DNA from: an uncultured bacterium
Lineage (GTDB): Bacteria; Cyanobacteriota; Vampirovibrionia; Gastranaerophilales; Gastranaerophilaceae
Reading direction: 5' to 3'
DNA length: 64,000 nucleotides
NCBI GenBank assembly: GCA_949296425.1
Contig: CASFPN010000045.1
Coordinates: 45,942 to 109,941 of the forward strand
The position numbers and the translations under genes were made by a program. Below are positions 16,771 through 23,681 of the stretch, one piece after another (positions within the stretch are counted from its first letter, which is position 1; every line of letters starts with the position of its first letter). The notes below the pieces were generated by a model. That model saw only the letters and a list, made by a program, of their open reading frames with translations. It made no database searches and had not been told where the DNA came from.

Positions 16771-17673
16771 ATGGAGTTCAGGGTTTTAAGATATTTTTTA
16801 GCAGTCGCAAGAGAAGCAAGTATTACAGGAGCTGCGAATTCTCTGCATTTGACTCAGCCAACTCTTTCACGTCAGCTTCAGGAATTGGAAAAAGAACTGG
16901 GGCAGAAACTTTTAATACGCGGGAAATCCAAAGTTACTTTGACGCCTGAAGGTATGATGCTCAAAAAACGCGCCGAAGAAATTGTTGATATGGTTGAAAA
17001 AACAGAAGCTGAATTTAAGTCAATTAACGAAATCATTGGCGGAGATATTTATATAGGATGCGGCGAAACCGAGGCAATGAAATACGTTACACAAGTTATG
17101 AAAGAACTTCAGGATGAATGCCCTGACGTAAAATTTCATATTTACAGCGGCAATGCAGAAGATGTAACCGAAAAACTTGATAAAGGGCTTCTTGATTTTG
17201 GTATACTTATTCAACCAATTGATTTATCTAAATATGATAATATAACACTTCCTTATAAAGATGTGTGGGGTGTTGTAATGCGTAATGACAGCCCTTTAGC
17301 ATTAAAAGATGTTGTAACGATTGATGATATAAAAAGCAGACCTATTATTGCCTCCCGTCAGATGTCCAGAAAATATTCGGCAGCCAGCGGTTTTCTTGAT
17401 TGGTTTGGCGATGAATTTGAAGAGCTCGATATAGTTGCAACATACAATCTTATTTATAATGCTGCAATAATGGTACAGGAAGGTATCGGGTATGCTGTAA
17501 CCCTTGATAAACTTGTGAATACTTCAGGTAATACAAATCTTTGTTTTCGTCCGCTATCTCCAAAGCTTGAATCCGGTCTTGATATTGTGTGGAAAAAATA
17601 TCAGGTGTTTTCTCCGGCAGCAAAAATTTTTTTAGGCAAAATATACAAAAAATTCGCTGCTAAATATTTTTGA
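16771..17673 (+). CDS. LysR-family transcriptional regulator
   Basis: A 300-aa LysR regulator with an N-terminal winged HTH (residues 1-60; SLHLTQPTLSRQLQELEKELGQKLL) and a C-terminal periplasmic-binding-protein-like effector domain. It is divergent from the iron alcohol dehydrogenase operon and upstream of a convergent flavodoxin-fold reductase. A conserved motif precedes both of these transcription units, suggesting one small regulon for aldehyde or redox stress. The inducer is unknown. Confidence 0.92.
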   Translation: MEFRVLRYFLAVAREASITGAANSLHLTQPTLSRQLQELEKELGQKLLIRGKSKVTLTPEGMMLKKRAEEIVDMVEKTEAEFKSINEIIGGDIYIGCGETEAMKYVTQVMKELQDECPDVKFHIYSGNAEDVTEKLDKGLLDFGILIQPIDLSKYDNITLPYKDVWGVVMRNDSPLALKDVVTIDDIKSRPIIASRQMSRKYSAASGFLDWFGDEFEELDIVATYNLIYNAAIMVQEGIGYAVTLDKLVNTSGNTNLCFRPLSPKLESGLDIVWKKYQVFSPAAKIFLGKIYKKFAAKYF

Positions 17674-17711
17674 AGATAAAAATTTGAGTTTTGACGGCAT
17701 TCTTATAAAAA

Positions 17712-18251
17712 TTATATATTTTTCCCGAGATTGTAAGCATCCTGCAGTGATTGAGGATAAGAATTTATTTCAGCGGGGTCATTTACCGTTGCACAGGTAT
17801 AGCCGCAGAATTTTACATTATTAAAGCAGTCAATCCAGCCTTGTATTCCGTTAATTACCCTTTTGACAGCTTCTTCTCCCGTGTCAGCGGAAGCTGTTAT
17901 GAGGTAAACTTCTTTGAATTTATAGTCACTGACAAACAACGGATTTGCTCTGTCTATAATAGTTTTCATCTGTCCGCTCATCTCGTAATAATAAACAGGT
18001 GTTGCCCACACAACAACATCTGCATTTTTGATTTTTTCTGTGATTGCATTTGCATCATCATTAATTACACAATGCCTAAGCTTCTGACATGCAAGGCAGC
18101 CTTTACAAAATTGAATATTTTTGTTTTTTAAAGTAACAAATTCAACGTTATGTCCTGCATCTTTGGCGCCTTTTTCAGCTTCTTTTGCAAGAATTTCCGA
18201 GTTGCTGTTATTTCTCAAGCTCGTTGAAATAATTAATACATTTTTTGCCAT
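17712..18251 (-). CDS. Flavodoxin family protein (NADPH-dependent FMN reductase-like)
   Basis: A 179-aa flavoprotein with the FMN phosphate loop STSLRNNSNS near the N-terminus, a CKGCLACQ cysteine cluster (near 49-56) and the flavin loop ATPVYYYEMSGQMK. It is related to the protein at 3011-3643. Its promoter region holds a near copy of the motif in the lysR/adh intergenic region, so it is probably a target of the neighbouring LysR protein. Expected role: two-electron reduction of quinones, metals or other electrophiles in the cytosol. Confidence 0.88.
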   Translation of the reverse strand: MAKNVLIISTSLRNNSNSEILAKEAEKGAKDAGHNVEFVTLKNKNIQFCKGCLACQKLRHCVINDDANAITEKIKNADVVVWATPVYYYEMSGQMKTIIDRANPLFVSDYKFKEVYLITASADTGEEAVKRVINGIQGWIDCFNNVKFCGYTCATVNDPAEINSYPQSLQDAYNLGKNI

Positions 18252-18312
18252 TTTTAAACCCTCTCATACTAAAAATTTTTTCTACAATGCAAGTTTATCA
18301 GATTTTTGAAAA

Positions 18313-18330
18313 ATAGCAAATGCTTATACT
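18313..18330. promoter_or_regulatory. Second copy of the candidate LysR motif
   Basis: ATAGCAAATGCTTATACT contains the palindrome AGCA-AA-TGCT (18315-18324) and is nearly identical to 16701-16718. It lies about 60 bp upstream of the flavodoxin-fold reductase start. Confidence 0.55.
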
Positions 18331-18373
18331 GTATGCAGGCTTATACAAAATGAGTATAACACTTTAAAACAAG

Positions 18374-19111
18374 TTATTTAGTAAGATAATACGCACTGCA
18401 ACAGGTTCCGGACGGAAGTTCCTGCTGTTCAAAATAAACTGCTGTTACACTACCGTATTCTTTACCGCATTTGCATATATTACCATTCATGTTTTTGTCA
18501 AATGTCGAATCAGCCCCCATAGGTTTAAGTGCATAAGGGTATGCTTTCATAACAAAAATTTCTTTACCCAGCATATTTTCGCCTTTTCCAAAACCATTCA
18601 GGCTGACTGAAATAAGTGAGCCTTGATGTCCCCAGCCAAACATTATATGTTCACCTGTTGGAAGCCGCATTATCATTTGACTTGTCCCATAACAACCAAC
18701 ATTCCCCCCGGCTAGACTTTTAAAAGGTATAAAATAGTTATACACTCCGTCAGTACTACTGCATTGTTTGATATTAGTTGAATTGCCTGTTAACAAAGCG
18801 GCATTTCCGCATAGAATTTCTGCATTCAGATTTTTTGCAAAGGCATTAAGAAAATCCGCATTAAAAGCTAGACTTGTTGTTGATGCAAAAAAACATTTTC
18901 CGCTAACAACTCTGGGGCAGGGTGAAATATCTTCATTTATTGTTTTGATATAGGCCTGTGAAAGTGTTGAATACATCTTTTTCCAATGCACAATAGTCTT
19001 CCTTTCATCAATTTTAGATTTTATTACAGGAATAATTATGGCTGCTACAACTCCTATAATTCCGATGGTTATCAGGACTTCAGATAAAGTAAACGCGTTT
19101 TTATTGCTCAT
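18374..19111 (-). CDS. Type IV pilin-like/pseudopilin protein
   Basis: A 245-aa protein with a class III (prepilin) signal: a short positively charged leader and FTLSEVLITIGIIGVVAAIIIP, with Glu at +5 of the processed form. The residue before the cleavage site is Ala (NA-FTL) instead of the canonical Gly. The C-terminal domain contains GAD-TF-KN-NG and paired Cys (CKC, TCC), shared with the pseudopilin at 38014. It has no homopolymer tract in its leader, unlike the two others. It probably belongs to a type IV pilus or type II secretion-like filament assembled elsewhere. Confidence 0.85.
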   Translation of the reverse strand: MSNKNAFTLSEVLITIGIIGVVAAIIIPVIKSKIDERKTIVHWKKMYSTLSQAYIKTINEDISPCPRVVSGKCFFASTTSLAFNADFLNAFAKNLNAEILCGNAALLTGNSTNIKQCSSTDGVYNYFIPFKSLAGGNVGCYGTSQMIMRLPTGEHIMFGWGHQGSLISVSLNGFGKGENMLGKEIFVMKAYPYALKPMGADSTFDKNMNGNICKCGKEYGSVTAVYFEQQELPSGTCCSAYYLTK

Positions 19112-19219
19112 ATATTAAATCCTCATTAACAAATATTGTCTATATTAAAATTATATTGAATTATTCAATATAATACTACATAGTTTAATTAATTTTGTCA
19201 ATAATTTATACTCTTAATT

Positions 19220-19450
19220 ATGGATATTACTAACTGGAATAATGATGAAATAATGCGTCTTGTAATGGCCAAGGGGCATATTACTCAAAAAACACTGTTA
19301 AAATTTTTGAAAGAAAAAACAGGGCAGGATATTCCCCAGAGTACATTTTCCTGTAAAATTAGAAGAAATGCCTTAAAACTTGCGGAGTTTCAAAATATTT
19401 GCGAAATTTTAGGCTATTCAATAAATATAGAGCGTACAGGTAAATTGTAA
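19220..19450 (+). CDS. Small helix-turn-helix DNA-binding protein
   Basis: A 76-aa protein whose residues ~12-70 look like a Cro/C1-type HTH: GHITQKTLLKFLKEK, then IPQSTFSCKIRRN and FQNICEILGYSI. A TATACT box at 19207-19212 lies only 7 bp before the ATG and no Shine-Dalgarno is present, so translation is probably leaderless. The target is unknown. It sits at the left side of a stretch with a phage-type lysozyme and a tRNA scar. Confidence 0.65.
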   Translation: MDITNWNNDEIMRLVMAKGHITQKTLLKFLKEKTGQDIPQSTFSCKIRRNALKLAEFQNICEILGYSINIERTGKL

Positions 19451-19628
19451 ATTAGCAATTATTTAATATTTTGTAACAAAATAGCAATTTTTATAATATT
19501 ATAGCTTTATATATATTGTAAATTTTTATTTGTAGGCTTAAATGGCAGTATTTAAAAATTGCAAATACATATATTCAAATTTACATAAAAAAAGTAGCAG
19601 GTTAAAAATTAAAAGAAAGGCGACAATT

Positions 19629-19865
19629 ATGAAAATTAATCCGGTTCAAGGTTACGATGGTATTTTAAGAATTAAACAACTAAAACAGTTAGAACCAAAA
19701 GTTGAAGAATTGTCAGAGGCAATTATAAATACTAAAGGTATTGAAGTTATTACACCAGCAGTACCTTCCGGAGCGTACATTGATATGTTTTCCGGTAAAA
19801 AATTTGAAATTCCTCATGACTATCAAAGTGTAGTTGATGCGTATCATAACGCAATAAGACAATAA
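19629..19865 (+). CDS. Small hypothetical protein
   Basis: A 78-aa protein starting MKINPVQGYDGI, with a GAAAGGCG Shine-Dalgarno before ATG 19629. It is rich in charged residues with a likely helical N-terminal half. No domain is recognised. A strong terminator follows, so it forms a single-gene unit. Confidence 0.6.
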   Translation: MKINPVQGYDGILRIKQLKQLEPKVEELSEAIINTKGIEVITPAVPSGAYIDMFSGKKFEIPHDYQSVVDAYHNAIRQ

Positions 19866-19895
19866 CTATGTTTTAATACTTTTGTATATATTATA

Positions 19896-19950
19896 AAAAA
19901 GAGTAAGGTAAGATAATTTTTAGGATTTAAATTTCTGCCTTACTCTTTTT
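19896..19950 (+). terminator. Intrinsic terminator
   Basis: A 13-bp stem (19896-19908 with 19938-19950) whose right arm ends in T7. It follows the small hypothetical gene. Confidence 0.75.
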
Positions 19951-20015
19951 TTATTAAAAATACGAAAGGCGGTGAATTATGTAAAAACTTATATATTTTA
20001 TGGTAAAATGAATTT

Positions 20016-20447
20016 ATGAAGAAAATACTTATGCAAATAACTATTGCATTATTATTGATAGTTTCAATATCTTTTTTTCTTAAAGTTGTTGCTTTACCTA
20101 ATGAACAACATGCTATTGATGTGCAACTGGAAAAATGCATAGAAAAAGATTATTCGACTTCAGGTATGAATAAATGCGTTTATGCAGCAACTGATGCTTG
20201 GCTTGAGCAAATTTCTATTTATTCAAATATGATCAAGAAAGAATTATCTAAGGAACAATATACTGTATTTATTGCAGCACAGCAAAGTTGGGAACGGTAT
20301 TATGAATTGGAAAAAAAACTTATATTAGAAACTGTATATAATAAAGAAGGAAGTATTCATACTAATATTGCAGCCGGAATGTTAGAAAATGTAGTAAAAC
20401 AAAGGGCTTTATATTTGAAAAGTTATTTATATGAATTGAAAGAGTAA
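20016..20447 (+). CDS. Exported LprI/DUF1311-like protein
   Basis: A 143-aa protein with a hydrophobic N-terminus (signal or anchor, residues ~4-27). The rest resembles the lysozyme-inhibitor LprI N-terminal domain (DUF1311): paired Cys, then a long helix with AAQQSWERYYELEK and a final AGMLENVVKQRALYL. The family is periplasmic and some members inhibit lysozyme. Interestingly a GH108 lysozyme gene follows. A TAAAAT box 7 nt before the ATG and no Shine-Dalgarno suggest a leaderless transcript. Confidence 0.6.
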   Translation: MKKILMQITIALLLIVSISFFLKVVALPNEQHAIDVQLEKCIEKDYSTSGMNKCVYAATDAWLEQISIYSNMIKKELSKEQYTVFIAAQQSWERYYELEKKLILETVYNKEGSIHTNIAAGMLENVVKQRALYLKSYLYELKE

Positions 20448-20517
20448 TAAATTTATTTTACCTTATTAAACTTATTCTTAATGAGATTTTGTGTATTAGC
20501 TTAATAAGGAGAAAAAT

Positions 20518-21447
20518 ATGACTAAAGAAAATTTTGAAAAAGCTCTTGAATTCTTATTTCCTTCTGAAGGTGGATATGTAAATAATAAAAAAGACAGAGG
20601 TGGACCTACAAATATGGGAATTACCCAAACGACTTTGAATTCCTATCGTAAACGAAAGGGGTTAGCATACAAAGACGTTAAGAATATTACCAGAGATGAA
20701 GCAAAAGCTATTTATTATGATGATTATTGGAAGGTATCAGGTGCAGATAAAATATCAGATCCAAATATGGCTGTTGCTGTGTTTGATACTGCAGTGCTAC
20801 ATGGCCCTGGAACTGCAAAAATATTTTATAATCAGAGCAATGGCGATTTAAATAAATTTCTCGAAATAAGGCAAAAGAGTTATGATAAAATTGTTGCTAA
20901 TGATCCTGAACAAAAAATATTTTATAATGGGTGGAATAATAGAGTTAATAATTTGAGAAATAGTATAAAAAATAATAAATTTGTGGATAAAAACTCTAAT
21001 TCAATAGATCAAGTACCTTCAAAATTACTTAAAATAGGTATTGAAATGAATGTGGATAATTATGGTAATCCAATTTTTACCCCGGAAGAAATCGGAAATA
21101 TGACAAGCGAAGAGTTTGAAAGAAATTTGCCAATAATTGAGCAGCAATTAAAAGATGGATTAATTAAGCCTCAATCCGAGCAGCCAAAAGATTACTCAGG
21201 TTATAAAAATCCCGAAACCGGCACAGATAAAATCTATACACGAGAAGATATTTCAAAAATGTCAACAAAAGAATATTCAGAAAATGAAAAAGAAATTCTT
21301 GCCCAAATGAACAGTATCGGAATTCCTTACAAAAACGATTTACCGTCAGATGCCAAAACACATGAAAAAAGTTATCCAACATCGTCAGAAAATGCTGATG
21401 GTAAATGGGTTACGATTAATGGAAATCATGTTTTAATAAAAGACTAG
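20518..21447 (+). CDS. GH108 lysozyme-like peptidoglycan hydrolase (phage-type)
   Basis: A 309-aa protein. Residues 1-160 match the GH108 muramidase family: FPSEGGYVNNKKDRGG with the catalytic Glu17, GGPTNMGIT, and the AVFDTAVLHGPGTAK substrate-groove region. The C-terminal part has two related segments (FTPEEIGNMTSEEF and YTREDISKMSTKEY), then a short terminal WVTINGNHVLIKD tail that resembles tails on some phage-associated proteins. There is no signal peptide, as for many endolysins. AAGGAG precedes the ATG. The gene stands alone and near a tRNA scar; it may be a prophage remnant or a domesticated enzyme. Confidence 0.8.
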   Translation: MTKENFEKALEFLFPSEGGYVNNKKDRGGPTNMGITQTTLNSYRKRKGLAYKDVKNITRDEAKAIYYDDYWKVSGADKISDPNMAVAVFDTAVLHGPGTAKIFYNQSNGDLNKFLEIRQKSYDKIVANDPEQKIFYNGWNNRVNNLRNSIKNNKFVDKNSNSIDQVPSKLLKIGIEMNVDNYGNPIFTPEEIGNMTSEEFERNLPIIEQQLKDGLIKPQSEQPKDYSGYKNPETGTDKIYTREDISKMSTKEYSENEKEILAQMNSIGIPYKNDLPSDAKTHEKSYPTSSENADGKWVTINGNHVLIKD

Positions 21448-21551
21448 CCCAATCTGCACCTCGAAAAAATGAAAAAGAGAATTTGGGCAGGAAAAGTTTA
21501 AAAAGTTGCGAAAATTTGATGAGAAAAATTCTCTTAAAATTTTTACATGCA

Positions 21552-21578
21552 AAAAACCGCCCACTGTGGGCGGTTTTT
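21552..21578 (+). terminator. Strong intrinsic terminator after the GH108 gene
   Basis: A 7-bp GC-only-rich stem (CCGCCCA at 21557-21563 with TGGGCGG at 21567-21573), flanked by A5 and T5, with a 3-nt loop. Confidence 0.88.
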
Positions 21579-21621
21579 CAATTTTGTATCTGCACTGATT
21601 CTCAGTTTGCTGACTAAAAAA

Positions 21622-21639
21622 CGGATTAGCAGGGATTTG
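21622..21639. mobile_element. att-like displaced copy of the tRNA-Ser 3' end
   Basis: This 18-bp stretch matches the 3' end of tRNA-Ser (21815-21832) at 17 of 18 positions, including the acceptor-strand and T-arm portion and discriminator base. Duplicated tRNA 3' ends are the usual mark of integration by tyrosine recombinases. No integrase gene is present in the window. Confidence 0.5.
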
Positions 21640-21774
21640 TCTTGGTCGCTCGCGTTTTGCGGGACTGCGGACTTTCTTTTCCACAAGCTTTGCTTGTTCC
21701 AAAGAAAGCTCCTGCGCCCTCAGCTCGCTCCCGCTGAACCCGATTAAGAGAATTAAAATCCAACCGTTACACAA
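21640..21774. repeat. GC-richer intergenic segment with a long hairpin
   Basis: The gene-free stretch from 21448 to 21814 contains the GH108 terminator, the att-like copy, and this segment, whose base composition is clearly higher in GC than its surroundings. It includes an imperfect hairpin at 21669-21712 (CTTTCTTT with AAAGAAAG; inner ACAAGC-TTT-GCTTGT). The open frame across it on the minus strand has no family features, and I treat it as non-coding. It may be a remnant of an inserted element. Confidence 0.45.
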
Positions 21775-21814
21775 AATTAAAGTCCGCTAACCAAATGGTC
21801 ATCGGACTTTAATT
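21775..21814 (-). terminator. Terminator-like hairpin downstream of tRNA-Ser
   Basis: Perfect 12-bp inverted repeat (21775-21786 with 21803-21814) directly after the tRNA 3' end on the minus strand, followed by TTTTG. Confidence 0.65.
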
Positions 21815-21903
21815 CGGAGTAGCAGGGATTTGAACCCTGGATGCAGGTTGCCCCACATAACACCTTAGCAGGGTGCCGCCTTCAGCCACTCGGCCACTAC
21901 TCC
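21815..21903 (-). tRNA. tRNA-Ser (anticodon GCT)
   Basis: An 89-nt class II tRNA with acceptor stem GGAGTAG/CTACTCC, discriminator G73, a long variable arm and the T-arm GGGTTCAAATCCC. The anticodon loop CTGCTAA gives GCT, reading AGC/AGT (anticodon at 21867-21869 on the plus strand as AGC). The 3' CCA is not encoded. An ATTATA (TATAAT on the minus strand) at 21929-21934 may be its -10 box. Confidence 0.97.
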
Positions 21904-21987
21904 AAGGAGTGCATTTCGCATGCGCTTAATTATATATTATCATAAACATTTTTTTCGTAAATGGCTAAAGCTTTTTTTTATTTTTAC

Positions 21988-22016
21988 TTGACCATACCGG
22001 TATTGTGAGATAAAAT
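21988..22016 (+). promoter_or_regulatory. Promoter of the DUF151 gene
   Basis: TTGACC (21988-21993), 17-bp spacer, TAAAAT (22011-22016). Transcription would begin near 22023, leaving a short leader with an AAAGG Shine-Dalgarno before ATG 22051. Confidence 0.65.
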
Positions 22017-22050
22017 GTTGCTAAAAACGTGTTAGAAAGGTGTTAAGCTT

Positions 22051-22566
22051 ATGATTGAAATGAAAGTTATGGGTATTGCTCTTGATACAAGAACCGGTTC
22101 GCCTATTGTTGTTTTGCATGACAAAGAAAACAGAAAAGCCCTCCCGATTTGGATCGGTTCAGCTGAGGCCAGTGCTATTATCAGAAAAATTGAAAATCTG
22201 TCGGTTGCTAGACCCATGACTCATGATTTGATTATTAATATTATTGATAAAACAGGATATAAGCTTGACAGAGTTGAAATTAATGATGTTGAAAAAGATA
22301 CTTATTACGCAACTTTATTTTTAACCAATGATAAAGGTAACACGCTTGAGATTGATTCTCGGCCGTCTGATGCAATTGCGGTTGCTATAAGAGTGGATGC
22401 ACCTATTTTTGTTACGGCTAACGTTATTTCAAACGGCTCTGTTTCTACCGATTCTGCTAAGGACGAAGAAGAAGCACAAGAATTTAAAAAGTTTGTTCAG
22501 AGTATTAAACCTTCTGATTTTGCTAAACTGATGAAGGATAACGAACATCATGAAAGTGATCAGTAA
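22051..22566 (+). CDS. Bifunctional nuclease-like (BFN, DUF151) protein
   Basis: A 171-aa protein with the DUF151 fold: VMGIALDTRTGSPIVVLHD, then LPIWIGSAEASAI, and DSRPSDAIAVAIR, which is the best-conserved motif. Family members in cyanobacteria and plants are annotated as bifunctional nucleases, and the family is also found in Actinobacteria and thermophiles. The C-terminal ~40 residues are charged and acidic and lack the UVR motif seen in some relatives. Presumed cytosolic. It is monocistronic. Confidence 0.85.
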   Translation: MIEMKVMGIALDTRTGSPIVVLHDKENRKALPIWIGSAEASAIIRKIENLSVARPMTHDLIINIIDKTGYKLDRVEINDVEKDTYYATLFLTNDKGNTLEIDSRPSDAIAVAIRVDAPIFVTANVISNGSVSTDSAKDEEEAQEFKKFVQSIKPSDFAKLMKDNEHHESDQ

Positions 22567-22645
22567 ATTGTTAATTTTGTAACAAAAAATGTAAAATCTG
22601 AAATTTAAACTGAATTTTATCTTTTATTTATTTGAGAACGTATTT

Positions 22646-22852
22646 ATGAATAGAATTGATGCAATACAATCTAATAATATCTTCAGAGTCAACGCGGTTA
22701 ATCTTTTTGAAAACGGCAGACAGAACAGAGGTGTCAAAAATATTTTTGACTCCGGTCTTTTTGCGCGTCAGGACAATGAAAACTACAACCTAAATCATCC
22801 GCGTGTCGCAGGAAGTGAAACAACAGCCAAAAGTTTGGATTTACTTGCTTAA
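22646..22852 (+). CDS. Small lineage-specific protein with a YNLxHPR motif
   Basis: A 68-aa protein of unknown function. It shares YNLNHPR and a hydrophobic end SLDLLA with the next small gene (YNLSHPR, NRLDYLC). The rest is polar and probably disordered. No signal peptide or Cys. The two genes are tandem paralogues, separated by 84 bp. Confidence 0.6.
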   Translation: MNRIDAIQSNNIFRVNAVNLFENGRQNRGVKNIFDSGLFARQDNENYNLNHPRVAGSETTAKSLDLLA

Positions 22853-22936
22853 TATTTCTTAATATTTTTGTAAAATTAAGCAATTTTTTTCTCCTGAAAT
22901 TTTTTATATATATACAAGGGAAAAATTGGAGGAATT

Positions 22937-23152
22937 ATGTTCGGAGACGTTCGTTTTAATCCAAGTGTAAGCAGAGTTAATTATAATCACAATTTTGAAA
23001 TGCCTGTTAACACTTCAAAGTTTGTCACTAATGCAGTAAATGAAGGTGCTTATAATTTAAGTCATCCAAGAAAACATGACAGTGACGGTCTTAGAGAAGT
23101 TCTAGGCACTACTGTTTCTCCTGTTGCTAACAGACTTGATTATTTATGCTAG
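22937..23152 (+). CDS. Small lineage-specific protein, paralogue of the previous gene
   Basis: A 71-aa protein with GGAGG before the ATG. It contains YNLSHPR and ends in RLDYLC, like its neighbour. Function unknown. Its stop codon overlaps the 3' end of a small convergent gene by 4 bp. Confidence 0.65.
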   Translation: MFGDVRFNPSVSRVNYNHNFEMPVNTSKFVTNAVNEGAYNLSHPRKHDSDGLREVLGTTVSPVANRLDYLC

Positions 23153-23310
23153 TTTAAAAAAATATTTTGAGAGTAATTAGTTTTGTAAATCAGATTTGTT
23201 TCTGATGAAAATGCAGGCGTGAATGAATATACTGTTCGTTCACGTTTTTTGAATGCGCAAAGACCAATTATTTTTTCATCGTCTTTAAATAAATTTTTTA
23301 AAAATTCCAT
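23149..23310 (-). CDS. Small 53-aa protein, unrecognised
   Basis: An open frame on the minus strand begins with ATG at 23310, preceded by AAGGAAG, and encodes a 53-residue protein starting MEFLKNLFKDDEKIIGLCAF. The start motif and Shine-Dalgarno make it look real despite its size. Its 3' end overlaps the convergent small gene by 4 bp. A hairpin followed by T6 at 23218-23250 (plus strand) lies inside it and may terminate the plus-strand transcript. Function unknown. Confidence 0.6.
   Translation of the reverse strand: MEFLKNLFKDDEKIIGLCAFKKRERTVYSFTPAFSSETNLIYKTNYSQNIFLN
23218..23250 (+). terminator. Possible terminator inside the antisense small gene
   Basis: A 10-bp stem (23218-23227 with 23235-23244, one G-T pair) is followed by T6. 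It would end transcription from the YNLxHPR genes. Confidence 0.5.
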
Positions 23311-23389
23311 ATTTACAACTTCCTTATATTTTTATTGTATAATATTTTTAATGACAGGTAAAATTAAGTCAATATAAGGAGAAAATATT

Positions 23390-23593
23390 ATGGCAGGAAA
23401 AATTACAAAAGATATGAACATTATGGACATTGTACAGCAGTGCCCGGAAAGTATTGAAGTATTTCAAAAATACGGACTTGGGTGTATAGGCTGTGCTGCT
23501 GCTCATTTTGAAAATTTAGAAGCAGGAGCAAAGGTTCACGGGTTTGACCCCGATGCAATGGTTGCAGATATTAATGCATTAATTGAAGACTAA
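23390..23593 (+). CDS. DUF1858 redox-disulfide protein
   Basis: A 67-aa protein matching the DUF1858 family found with hybrid-cluster proteins. It has the PESIEVFQKYGLGCIGC pattern with Cys32 and Cys35 in a CxxC arrangement and a His (AAAHFE) just after. It should be a small cytosolic protein with a redox-active disulfide or a metal site. TAAGGAG precedes the ATG. A nested-repeat terminator follows. Confidence 0.88.
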   Translation: MAGKITKDMNIMDIVQQCPESIEVFQKYGLGCIGCAAAHFENLEAGAKVHGFDPDAMVADINALIED

Positions 23594-23611
23594 TTAAATT
23601 TATTTCAAAAC

Positions 23612-23675
23612 GAATACCCGTTTATTGTCATTAAGATTCTGAAACAAGTTCAGAATGATGGCTAAACGGGTATTC
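23612..23675. repeat. Nested palindrome: terminator-like outer stem with REP-like core
   Basis: Outer arms GAATACCCGTTTA and its complement (23612-23624, 23663-23675) are perfect over 13 bp. The inner palindrome ATTCTGAA-ACAAG-TTCAGAAT (23636-23656) closely resembles the element at 43691-43711. It is probably an interspersed REP-like repeat placed in a convergent terminator. Confidence 0.7.
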
Positions 23676-23681
23676 TTGTTA

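Noticed and set aside
21433..21774. Open frame of 113 codons on the minus strand between the GH108 gene and tRNA-Ser
   Set aside because: It spans a strong terminator hairpin and the att-like repeat, and the amino-acid sequence has no family or domain features. The GC-rich segment makes long random frames more likely.
19131..21903. Complete prophage or genomic island
   Set aside because: There is no integrase, terminase, portal or capsid gene; only a lysozyme, a small HTH protein and one att-like repeat.
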